A stretch of DNA of 14,948 nucleotides, taken from assembly GCA_051880375.1 (NCBI GenBank), contig JBJENV010000058.1, forward strand, positions 1 through 14,948, given 5' to 3'. Source of the stretch: SIG299 sp051880375. Lineage in GTDB: Bacteria > Bacillota > Clostridia > Lachnospirales > Lachnospiraceae. Position numbers and translations under genes: made by a program. Below are positions 9,041-14,905 of the stretch, one piece after another; positions within the stretch are counted from its first letter, which is position 1, and every line of letters starts with the position of its first letter. Under the pieces are notes generated by a model that made no database searches, was not told the DNA's origin, and saw nothing but the letters and a program-made list of their open reading frames with translations.

Positions 9041-9832
9041 TTACCGGAAACTTTGTTCCTGCGTCTTTTCCATATGGTTGATTACGGTAGTAAGGTTCTT
9101 TAGCGATTCCTTGATGGAACGGTTGATAGCGCCGGAGGTTGCGGCCAATTCTCCGACTTTGTTGGCGACAATAGAAAATCCGCGACCGGCTTCGCCTGCT
9201 CTGGCAGCTTCAATGGAAGCGTTTAATGCAAGGATTTTCTGGTTGCTTTCAATTTTATCAAGGTTCTTTGACTTTTCGTTGATTTCATTAATATAGGTAA
9301 CGGCTGCATCCACTTCCTTAGTGACAACGGAAAGTACGCTGGAATTTGTCTTTTTCACATATTCAAAGTTAACCAGCATATTGACGATATCACCGAGCAG
9401 CTTTGCGGAAGCACGGATGCTTTCCTCTGTTTTAATCGGAACCTTGTTTAAGGCACGGATGTAGTCGTCCGGATTGATACCAAGCTCCGTGGCGAGCGCA
9501 CGGAATTTTGCTTCATCGGGCTGGCACGGAAGCACCTGACCGCCGATAATTTTTCCAAGGTATTCGTTTCCGACCTTGATATCAATGGAAAAATCCATCA
9601 GACCGGCATGACAGTAGTATGTGCCGGTACATTCGTTGTCGCATTTTACACATCGTCTGCAGCCTTCTGCCGAGCCACGGGTATATTTCATACAGAAATC
9701 AGTAAAGCCGATTTCGCTGGATATGTAGTTTCCTTCGTTATCTACGGCAATGGTGGCGAGACCGGTGGCCTTTGACCAGTCCTTCATAATAGCGTCTAAC
9801 AGGTTTAAATCGAAAAATTCTCTCAGATGCAT
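9041..9832 (-). CDS. Soluble PocR-domain protein with a chemoreceptor signalling tip
   Basis: A 263-residue cytosolic protein with no signal peptide or membrane segment. Residues about 5-155 match the PocR ligand-binding domain, known from bacterial regulators and predicted in the literature to sense small organic molecules. It is rich in cysteine: C47, C58, C61, C64, C68, C74 and C103, with the typical YYCHAGLMDF segment at 72-81. A helical linker follows, then a methyl-accepting chemotaxis hairpin tip at about 193-236 (LNASIEAARAGEAGRGF, 203-219). Only the tip is present: the long adaptation helices of ordinary receptors are missing on both sides and the protein stops about 27 residues after the tip region. 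The ATG at 9832 is chosen because AAGGAG (9842-9847 on this strand) lies 9 bases upstream; longer in-frame starts lack a ribosome-binding site. It may feed a chemotaxis kinase or act alone; the ligand is unknown. Confidence 0.82.
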   Translation of the reverse strand: MHLREFFDLNLLDAIMKDWSKATGLATIAVDNEGNYISSEIGFTDFCMKYTRGSAEGCRRCVKCDNECTGTYYCHAGLMDFSIDIKVGNEYLGKIIGGQVLPCQPDEAKFRALATELGINPDDYIRALNKVPIKTEESIRASAKLLGDIVNMLVNFEYVKKTNSSVLSVVTKEVDAAVTYINEINEKSKNLDKIESNQKILALNASIEAARAGEAGRGFSIVANKVGELAATSGAINRSIKESLKNLTTVINHMEKTQEQSFR

Positions 9833-9884
9833 ACGCGTCATCTCCTTGTCCTTCATGGCATACACCATAGAAAAATGATTCTTT

Positions 9885-9903
9885 GCAGAAGAAATTCTTC
9901 TGC
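9885..9903. repeat. Palindrome at the PocR-gene transcription start (possible operator)
   Basis: GCAGAAGAA (9885-9893) and TTCTTCTGC (9895-9903) form a perfect 9-1-9 inverted repeat that covers the predicted start site. A second inverted repeat, GCTAT-CAGT-ATAGC (9902-9915), overlaps the -10 box. The placement fits a repressor operator, but a hairpin in the 5' end of the mRNA is equally possible. Confidence 0.45.
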
Positions 9904-9907
9904 TATC

Positions 9908-9936
9908 AGTATAGCATGATGAACAAATTTCTTCAA
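9908..9936 (-). promoter_or_regulatory. Promoter of the PocR-domain gene
   Basis: On the minus strand TTGAAG (9936-9931) and TATACT (9913-9908) are 17 bases apart, and the -10 is preceded by TGC, giving an extended -10. The predicted start site is near 9901, about 70 bases before the start codon. Confidence 0.75.
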
Positions 9937-9963
9937 TAGTAATAGAGATTTTTAGTCGAAATG

Positions 9964-10032
9964 TAAGAAAAAAAGCAGAGAGAAAAAAAGAGGAAAAAAA
10001 TACTTGCAAATATTGTACACATGATGTATAAT
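9964..10032 (+). promoter_or_regulatory. S10 operon promoter with A-rich upstream region
   Basis: TTGCAA (10004-10009) and a perfect TATAAT (10027-10032) are separated by 17 bases. The 40 bases upstream (9964-10003) are almost all A and G with several A runs, resembling an UP element that binds the RNA polymerase alpha subunit, as expected for a ribosomal protein promoter. The predicted start site is near 10039, giving a leader of about 290 bases before rpsJ. Confidence 0.85.
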
Positions 10033-10038
10033 TACTAA

Positions 10039-10309
10039 TGTTGTGACGTTGATAGCAATGAAGCGTGAGGTTGCCGCAGGAAACTGCGGGTTTTCCGTGG
10101 AGCAAATGTCAAGTTATGATACCTGGCGACAAGTCACTGTACAGAACCAAATACTTCTGCGAAAGCAGAAAACGTGTAGTATCAGCCATTCGGGAGGTTG
10201 AGCGATCATAAGCAGCCAAGCTATGTGCTTGGTTTGTTATTCCGGCAGGCATGAAACACACGGATGAGTGTACAGTCACCGCTTGTCGTACTGCAATTTA
10301 AGTGCGAAT
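10039..10309 (+). promoter_or_regulatory. Structured 5' leader of the S10 operon
   Basis: This 271-base untranslated leader holds no convincing ORF but several strong pairings. A first hairpin, CCGCAG-GAAA-CTGCGG (10074-10089), is followed by GTTTT and could be a small attenuator. The main element is closed by CGACAAG (10127-10133) with CTTGTCG (10282-10288) and by ACTGTAC (10136-10142) with GTACAGT (10270-10276). Inside it lie TTCTGC-GAAA-GCAGAA (10155-10170), flanked by ATAC/GTAT (10151-10154 with 10179-10182), and CCAAGC-TATGT-GCTTGG (10216-10232). The ribosome-binding site starts 22 bases after the closing helix. In E. coli the S10 leader is bound by L4, which represses the operon; the same logic here is inference. 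I recall computational predictions of S10 leaders in Clostridia but cannot check whether this matches one. Confidence 0.75.
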
Positions 10310-10327
10310 AAGGAGGCGACTTTTTTT

Positions 10328-10645
10328 ATGGCAAGTCAAGTAATGAGAATCACACTCAAGGCTTACGATCATCAGTTGATTGATGCATCTGCAGCAAAAA
10401 TTATCGAAACTGTAAAGAAAACAGGTTCCAAGGTGAGCGGTCCGGTGCCGTTGCCGACAAAGAAGGAAGTTGTTACAATCTTAAGAGCCGTACACAAGTA
10501 CAAGGACTCCAGAGAGCAGTTCGAGCAGAGAACACACAAGAGACTGATTGACATCATCGCACCGACACAGAAGACGGTAGATGCTCTGTCGAGACTTGAG
10601 ATGCCGGCTGGCGTTCATATTGTCATCAAGATGAAGGCAAACTAA
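10328..10645 (+). CDS. rpsJ: 30S ribosomal protein S10
   Basis: S10 (uS10), 105 residues, a protein of the 30S head that also acts as NusE in transcription antitermination. The family features are visible: MRITLKAYDHQLID near the N terminus, VSGPVPLPTKKEV in the middle, EQRTHKRLIDI in the long loop, and MPAGVHIVIKM at the C terminus. The ATG at 10328 is chosen because AAGGAGG (10310-10316) precedes it and because MASQVMRITLKAYD is the normal family start; the frame is open back to 10268, but those residues do not resemble S10. The 11-base spacer, including a run of T, is slightly long. It is the first gene of the operon. Confidence 0.98.
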   Translation: MASQVMRITLKAYDHQLIDASAAKIIETVKKTGSKVSGPVPLPTKKEVVTILRAVHKYKDSREQFEQRTHKRLIDIIAPTQKTVDALSRLEMPAGVHIVIKMKAN

Positions 10646-10664
10646 TCAGCAGGCAAAAAACAAA

Positions 10665-10866
10665 CAGATGGTTAGAAATCCTTAGGGTTACTATACAGGG
10701 TCCAAGCGTCTTACGGTGAAATCAGAAAGCTTCTATAAGAAGAAAGAAGAAAACAACGTAGGAACCAAGCATCCGATAGACCATCTAGGATGACCGTGCT
10801 GGGAACAGGCGAAACGCAGAAATTTCACTGCGAAAGCTGAATCAACCCGGTCCGCTGTAGATTAAC
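10665..10866 (+). promoter_or_regulatory. Candidate structured RNA element between rpsJ and rplC
   Basis: The rpsJ-rplC gap is 235 bases, far longer than the usual few tens, with no ORF and no clear promoter. GTTACTA and CAG (10687-10698) can pair with CTGTAG and TAAC (10855-10866) through small bulges, closing the region directly against the rplC ribosome-binding site (10867-10872). Inside are CATCC/GGATG (10770-10774 with 10788-10792), CTGGG/CCCGG (10799-10803 with 10846-10850, one G-U pair) and CGCAG/CTGCG (10815-10819 with 10828-10832). AGATGGT (10666-10672) is also perfectly complementary to ACCATCT (10780-10786) in the loop of the CATCC hairpin, which would be a pseudoknot or an alternative fold. 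Function is unknown; control of rplC translation is the simplest idea. Confidence 0.6.
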
Positions 10867-10880
10867 AGGAGGTGCAAAAC

Positions 10881-11516
10881 ATGAAGAAGGCTATTTTAGC
10901 AACAAAAGTCGGAATGACTCAAATCTTCAATGAAAACGGAAGTTTAATTCCGGTAACTGTATTACAGGCTACTCCGAATGTTGTTACACAGGTAAAAACT
11001 GTAGAGAACGACGGATACGCTGCAGTACAGGTCGGCTTTGGCGAGATCAGAGAAGTACTCGTAAACAAGCCAAGAAAGGGACACTTTGCTAAAGCAGGTG
11101 TTGCAAACAAGAGATTTCTTAGAGAGTTCAAGTTTGAAAACGCTGCTGAGTACACGGTAGGTCAGGAAATCAAGGCTGATATCTTCGCAGAAGGTGACAA
11201 GATTGATGCTACCGGTATCTCCAAGGGTAAAGGTTTCCAGGGTGCTATCAAGAGACACGGATTATCCAGAGGACCGATGGGTCATGGTTCCAAGTACCAC
11301 AGACATGCAGGTTCCAATGGTCCGGCAACAACTCCGGGTCGTGTGTTCAAGGGTAAGCACATGCCGGGTCAGATGGGAGCAGTAAGAGTTACGGTTCAGA
11401 ACCTCGAAGTAGTTAAGGTTGATACAGAAAACAACTTACTCTTAGTAAAGGGTGCCGTACCTGGTTCCAAGAAGGCTTTGGTTGTATTAAAGGAAACTGT
11501 AAAGAAAGCAAACTAG
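10881..11516 (+). CDS. rplC: 50S ribosomal protein L3
   Basis: L3 (uL3), 211 residues, an early-assembling protein near the peptidyl transferase centre. MKKAILATKVGMTQIF is the standard N terminus. The central extension GHGSKYHRHAGSNGP (about 134-148) and TPGRVFKGKHMPGQMG (151-166) reach toward the 23S rRNA core. At the position of the glutamine methylated by PrmB in E. coli L3 there appears to be a threonine (T150), so that modification would not occur. I chose the ATG at 10881, 8 bases after AGGAGG (10867-10872), over the in-frame GTG at 10872, which overlaps the ribosome-binding site itself. rplD follows after 29 bases. Confidence 0.98.
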   Translation: MKKAILATKVGMTQIFNENGSLIPVTVLQATPNVVTQVKTVENDGYAAVQVGFGEIREVLVNKPRKGHFAKAGVANKRFLREFKFENAAEYTVGQEIKADIFAEGDKIDATGISKGKGFQGAIKRHGLSRGPMGHGSKYHRHAGSNGPATTPGRVFKGKHMPGQMGAVRVTVQNLEVVKVDTENNLLLVKGAVPGSKKALVVLKETVKKAN

Positions 11517-11545
11517 AAAGCTTTAAGAAAGGAGGAACTTAGGTT

Positions 11546-12166
11546 ATGGCAAGCGTAAAAGTTTATAATATGGAAGGCAAGGAAGTTGGTTCTTTAGAAT
11601 TAAACGACGCAGTCTTCGGTGTAGAAGTAAATGAACATTTAATGCATCTGGCAGTCGTAAGCCAGCTTGCTAACAAGCGTCAGGGCACACAGAGTGCTAA
11701 GACACGTGCCGAAGTAAGCGGCGGCGGCAGAAAGCCTTGGAAGCAGAAGGGAACCGGTCACGCAAGACAGGGTTCGACCAGAGCTCCGCAGTGGACAGGC
11801 GGCGGCGTAGTATTCGCTCCGAAGCCAAGAGATTACTCTGTAAAGATGAATAAGAAGGAAAAGGCACTTGCAATCAAGTCCGCCCTCACTTCCAGAGTAG
11901 CAGCAGAGAAGATTTATGTACTGGACGGCATCAGCTTTGATGAAATCAAGACAAAGAAGATGGCAGCAGTGCTGGAAGGTTTAAAGGTAGATAAGGCACT
12001 TGTAGTTCTGGATAAGAAGGATGAAAACGTTATCCTTTCCGCAAGAAACATTCCGGGCGTAAGAGCAACAGTATCAAACGGTATCAATGTTTACGATATC
12101 TTAAAGTATGATAGTCTTGTAATTACCAAGGATGCGGTTGCACAGATTGAGGAGGTGTACGCATAA
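11546..12166 (+). CDS. rplD: 50S ribosomal protein L4
   Basis: L4 (uL4), 206 residues, lines part of the exit tunnel of the large subunit. The conserved extended loop, KPWKQKGTGHARQGSTRAPQ (63-82) followed by WTGGGVVFAPKPRDY, is the tunnel constriction where macrolide-resistance changes occur in other bacteria; nothing abnormal is seen here. The globular domain continues with SALTSRVAAEKI and ends with a NGINVYDILKYDSLVITKDA segment. AAAGGAGG (11528-11534 region) precedes the start with an 11-base spacer. The stop codon shares one base with the rplW start (TAATG), so translation is probably coupled. In E. coli L4 is the autorepressor of this operon, making it a candidate ligand of the leader here. 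Confidence 0.98.
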   Translation: MASVKVYNMEGKEVGSLELNDAVFGVEVNEHLMHLAVVSQLANKRQGTQSAKTRAEVSGGGRKPWKQKGTGHARQGSTRAPQWTGGGVVFAPKPRDYSVKMNKKEKALAIKSALTSRVAAEKIYVLDGISFDEIKTKKMAAVLEGLKVDKALVVLDKKDENVILSARNIPGVRATVSNGINVYDILKYDSLVITKDAVAQIEEVYA

Positions 12167-12465
12167 TGGCAGATTTAAAGTATTATGACGTTATTTTGGC
12201 GCCTATGGTAACTGAGAAGAGCATGAGCTCCATGAGCGAGAAGAAGTACACATTCTCTGTTCATCCGGATGCTACCAAGACTCAGATTAAGGAAGCTGTA
12301 GAGAAGATGTTCGCAGGAACAAAGGTTGAGAAGGTAAACACGATGAACTTAGACGGCAAGACCCGCAGACGTGGCATGACCTTCGGAAAGACTGCCAAGG
12401 CAAAGAAGGCAATCGTACAGCTGACAAAGGACAGCGCAGAAATCGAAATCTTCGCAGGTCTGTAA
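12166..12465 (+). CDS. rplW: 50S ribosomal protein L23
   Basis: L23 (uL23), 99 residues, sits at the tunnel exit and docks trigger factor and the signal recognition particle in bacteria. It shows the family pattern: YYDVILAPMVTEKSM at the N terminus, YTFSVHPDATKTQIKEAVEKMF in the middle, and VEKVNTMNLDGKTRR followed by the basic loop GMTFGKTAKAKKAIVQL. The start overlaps the rplD stop by one base, and its GAGGAGG ribosome-binding site (12149-12155) lies within the end of rplD. Length is typical. Confidence 0.97.
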   Translation: MADLKYYDVILAPMVTEKSMSSMSEKKYTFSVHPDATKTQIKEAVEKMFAGTKVEKVNTMNLDGKTRRRGMTFGKTAKAKKAIVQLTKDSAEIEIFAGL

Positions 12466-12467
12466 AA

Positions 12468-12567
12468 AATTTTCAAAGCGATTCCATCGCTTATGAAAAT
12501 TACAAGTTTCTGGCGAAACTTGAGAAAAACAAACGCAGAAAAGCATCGGTAGTGTTTCGGACTGCCG
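12468..12567 (+). promoter_or_regulatory. Three consecutive hairpins in the rplW-rplB gap
   Basis: Hairpin 1 pairs AATTTTCA then AAGCGA (12468-12481) with TCGCTT, a bulged A, and TGAAAATT (12487-12501): 14 bp with a TTCCA loop. Hairpin 2 is a perfect CAAGTTTC-TGGC-GAAACTTG (12503-12522). Hairpin 3 pairs CGGTAGT (12547-12553) with ACTGCCG (12561-12567) with one wobble. None is followed by a T tract, so they are not ordinary terminators. They lie 30 bases or more ahead of the rplB ribosome-binding site (12598-12604). A role in mRNA processing, stability or L2 control is possible. Confidence 0.6.
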
Positions 12568-12612
12568 GGAACAAAAATATTGCGTAGGTATTGAACGAAA
12601 GGAGTACAAATC

Positions 12613-13458
12613 ATGGGAATTAAAGCATATAACCCATATACACCTTCCAGAAGACATATGACCGGTTCTGATTTCGTTGAAATTACAACAAATCAGCCGG
12701 AGAAATCCCTTGTGGTTTCTTTAAAGAAAAATTCCGGTCGTAATAATCAGGGAAAGATTACAGTAAGACATCAGGGCGGTGGTTCCAGAAGAAAGTACAG
12801 AATCATCGATTTCAAGAGAACAAAGGATGGCATTCCTGCAAAGGTTATGACCATCGAATATGATCCAAACAGAACAGCAAACATTGCACTGATCTGCTAT
12901 GCAGACGGACAGAAGTCCTACATCCTGGCTCCTTACGGATTAAAGGTTGGCGACACTGTCATGAACGGCGACAATGCAGAAGTAAGAGTCGGCAACTGCT
13001 TACCGTTACAGAACATTCCGGTTGGTTCTTCCATCCATAACATTGAACTGTATCCTGGTAAGGGCGGTCAGCTGGTTCGTTCCGCCGGCAACTCTGCACA
13101 GCTTATGGCAAAGGAAGGCAAGTACGCAACACTTCGTCTGCCATCCGGCGAAATGAGAATGGTTCCGATTGGCTGCCGCGCAACGGTTGGTCAGGTCGGT
13201 AATATCGATCATGAGTTAATCAATGTTGGTAAAGCTGGTCGTAAGCGTCACATGGGTATCAGACCTACAGTTCGTGGTTCCGTCATGAACCCGAATGACC
13301 ATCCGCACGGTGGTGGTGAAGGCAGAACGAGCATCGGTCGTCCGGGTCCTTCCACTCCTTGGGGTAAGCCTGCTCTTGGTCTTAAGACTCGTAAGAAGAA
13401 CAAGCAGTCGAACAAGTTAATCGTAAGAAGACGCGACGGTAAGGCATTAACAAAGTAA
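12613..13458 (+). CDS. rplB: 50S ribosomal protein L2
   Basis: L2 (uL2), 281 residues, needed for subunit association and peptidyl transferase function. MGIKAYNPYTPSRRHMT is the normal start. The RNA-binding core contains KNSGRNNQGKITVRHQGGG, and the C-terminal extension carries GRKRHMGIRPTVRGSVMNP and DHPHGGGEGR, with H230 corresponding to the histidine implicated in peptidyl transferase function in E. coli. The length is a few residues above the usual 275-277. AAAGGAG (12598-12604) lies 8 bases before the start. A 147-base hairpin-rich gap separates it from rplW, and rpsS follows after 22 bases. Confidence 0.98.
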   Translation: MGIKAYNPYTPSRRHMTGSDFVEITTNQPEKSLVVSLKKNSGRNNQGKITVRHQGGGSRRKYRIIDFKRTKDGIPAKVMTIEYDPNRTANIALICYADGQKSYILAPYGLKVGDTVMNGDNAEVRVGNCLPLQNIPVGSSIHNIELYPGKGGQLVRSAGNSAQLMAKEGKYATLRLPSGEMRMVPIGCRATVGQVGNIDHELINVGKAGRKRHMGIRPTVRGSVMNPNDHPHGGGEGRTSIGRPGPSTPWGKPALGLKTRKKNKQSNKLIVRRRDGKALTK

Positions 13459-13480
13459 TTGATTAGGAGGTAAAATCGAT

Positions 13481-13759
13481 ATGGCACGTTCATTAAAGAA
13501 AGGCCCATTCGCTGACGAGCATTTATTGAAAAAGGTAGATGCAGTCCTGAAATCCGGTGACAAGCAGGTAATCAAGACCTGGTCCAGACGCTCCACAATC
13601 TTCCCTCAGATGGTTGGTCTTACAATCGCTGTACATGACGGAAGAAGACATGTTCCGGTATATGTTACCGAGGATATGGTAGGACACAAGTTAGGTGAGT
13701 TCGTAGCAACAAGAACCTACCGCGGTCACGGAAAAGACGAGAAGAAGAGCAAGAAGTAA
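13481..13759 (+). CDS. rpsS: 30S ribosomal protein S19
   Basis: S19 (uS19), 92 residues, binds 16S rRNA in the 30S head together with S13. MARSLKKGPFADEHLLKK is the standard N terminus; TWSRRSTIFPQMVG, DGRRHVPVYVTEDMVGHKLGEF (in part) and the basic TYRGHGKDEKKSKK tail are all in place. AGGAGG (13465-13470) lies 10 bases upstream. Length and composition are ordinary, and it occupies its canonical slot between L2 and L22. Confidence 0.98.
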   Translation: MARSLKKGPFADEHLLKKVDAVLKSGDKQVIKTWSRRSTIFPQMVGLTIAVHDGRRHVPVYVTEDMVGHKLGEFVATRTYRGHGKDEKKSKK

Positions 13760-13771
13760 TAAAATAATTTA

Positions 13772-13793
13772 GCCGGGGCGTCAAGCCCCAGGC
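13772..13793 (+). promoter_or_regulatory. GC-rich hairpin between rpsS and rplV
   Basis: GCC plus GGGGC (13772-13779) pairs with GCCCC, a bulged A, and GGC (13785-13793), closing a GTCAA loop. It is the most GC-rich stretch of the operon's spacers. No T tract follows (the next bases are GGAAGAGGAATGG), so it is not a terminator. It sits about 33 bases before the rplV ribosome-binding site and could be a processing or stability signal. Confidence 0.5.
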
Positions 13794-13841
13794 GGAAGAG
13801 GAATGGCGGAGAGCCGTCAAATTTGAAAGGAGGTAACATCC

Positions 13842-14231
13842 ATGGCAAAAGGACATAGATCCCAGGTAAAGAGAGAAAGAAATGAGAGCAAGAGAGATAC
13901 CAGACCATCCGCAAAGTTATCTTATGCAAGAGTATCTGTTCAGAAGGCTTGTTTCGTTCTTGATGCTATCAGAGGCAAGGATGTACAGACAGCACTTGGT
14001 ATTTTAGCTTACAACCCAAGATATGCTTCAACTTTAATAGAGAAATTATTAAAATCGGCGATTGCAAACGCTGAGAACAACAACGGTATGGACCCATCCA
14101 AGCTTTACATTGCAGAGTGCTATGCAAACTGCGCTCCTACGATGAAGAGAGTAAAGCCGAGAGCACAGGGCAGAGCTTACAGAATCTTAAAGAGAATGAG
14201 CCATATCACAATCGTGTTGAATGAAAGATAA
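13842..14231 (+). CDS. rplV: 50S ribosomal protein L22
   Basis: L22 (uL22), 129 residues, lines the exit tunnel opposite L4. The globular part includes AKLSYARVSVQKACFVLDAIRG (in part) and ILAYNPRYASTLIEKLLKSA, and the tunnel hairpin is MKRVKPRAQGRAYRILKR (101-118). Most bacterial L22 proteins have about 110-115 residues; the excess here is a strongly basic N-terminal extension of about 20 residues (MAKGHRSQVKRERNESKR). The start is well supported by AAAGGAGG (13826-13833) 8 bases upstream, so the extension is real unless translation starts internally, for which no site is seen. The rplV stop overlaps the rpsC ribosome-binding site. Confidence 0.97.
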   Translation: MAKGHRSQVKRERNESKRDTRPSAKLSYARVSVQKACFVLDAIRGKDVQTALGILAYNPRYASTLIEKLLKSAIANAENNNGMDPSKLYIAECYANCAPTMKRVKPRAQGRAYRILKRMSHITIVLNER

Positions 14232-14242
14232 GGAGGGCAATC

Positions 14243-14905
14243 ATGGGACAGAAGGTTAATCCACATGGATTAAGAGTCGGAGTAATCAGTGATTGGGAGT
14301 CCAAGTGGTACGCAGAAGCTGATTTTGCTGACAACTTAGTAGAAGACTACAACATCAGAAAATTCCTTAAGAAAAAGTTATACAGTGCAGGAATTGCAAA
14401 GATTGAAATCGAGAGAAGAGCAGCTGACCAGGTGAAGGTTATCATCTTCACAGCAAAGCCGGGCGTAGTAATCGGTAAGGCCGGTGCTGAAATCGAAAAC
14501 TTAAAGGCTGAGCTTGGCAAGTACACAAGCAAGAAGCTGAACCTTGAAATCAAGGAAATCAAGAAACCGGACGGAAATGCCCAGCTCGTTGCAGAGAACA
14601 TTGCACAGCAGCTTGAGAACCGTGTTTCCTTCCGTCGTGCAATGAAGTCCACGATGTCCAGAACAATGAAAACCGGCGTTAAGGGAATTAAGACAGCTGT
14701 TTCCGGACGTCTCGGCGGTGCAGATATCGCTCGTTCTGAACACTATATTGAAGGAACTATTCCGCTTCAGACATTAAGAGCAGACATTGATTATGGTTTT
14801 GCTGAGGCAGACACCACCTATGGTAAGCTCGGTGTGAAGGTTTGGATTTACAATGGTGAGGTTCTTCCAACCAAGGCAGCAAAAAAGGAAGGGAGCGATA
14901 AATAA
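14243..14905 (+). CDS. rpsC: 30S ribosomal protein S3
   Basis: S3 (uS3), 220 residues, lies at the mRNA entry channel of the 30S subunit, where it contributes to helicase activity. MGQKVNPHGLRVG is the invariant start. The KH type II RNA-binding domain contains the GKAG loop at 78-81 within GVVIGKAGAEI, and the C-terminal domain has SGRLGGADIARSEHY and IDYGFAEADTTYGKLGVKVWI. AAGGAGG (14230-14236) overlaps the rplV stop codon, and the rpsC stop shares one base with the rplP start, so the three genes are probably translationally coupled. Confidence 0.98.
   Translation: MGQKVNPHGLRVGVISDWESKWYAEADFADNLVEDYNIRKFLKKKLYSAGIAKIEIERRAADQVKVIIFTAKPGVVIGKAGAEIENLKAELGKYTSKKLNLEIKEIKKPDGNAQLVAENIAQQLENRVSFRRAMKSTMSRTMKTGVKGIKTAVSGRLGGADIARSEHYIEGTIPLQTLRADIDYGFAEADTTYGKLGVKVWIYNGEVLPTKAAKKEGSDK

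Noticed and set aside
8928..9296. A 122-codon open frame on the + strand after citrate synthase
   Set aside because: It begins through the terminator hairpin and then runs antisense to the chemoreceptor-tip part of the PocR gene, whose protein sequence is clearly real.
10039..10309. T-box or metabolite riboswitch in the S10 leader
   Set aside because: No T-box antiterminator motif (TGG within AGGGTGGNACCGCG) and none of the purine, SAM, TPP or c-di-GMP core motifs I know could be seen; a ribosomal protein leader fits better.
10268..10327. Upstream in-frame extension of rpsJ
   Set aside because: The extra residues do not resemble S10, and the sequence is part of the leader helix; the ATG at 10328 has the ribosome-binding site.
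12468..12501. Intrinsic terminator after rplW
   Set aside because: The hairpin is strong, but no T tract follows and essential operon genes continue downstream without an obvious new promoter.
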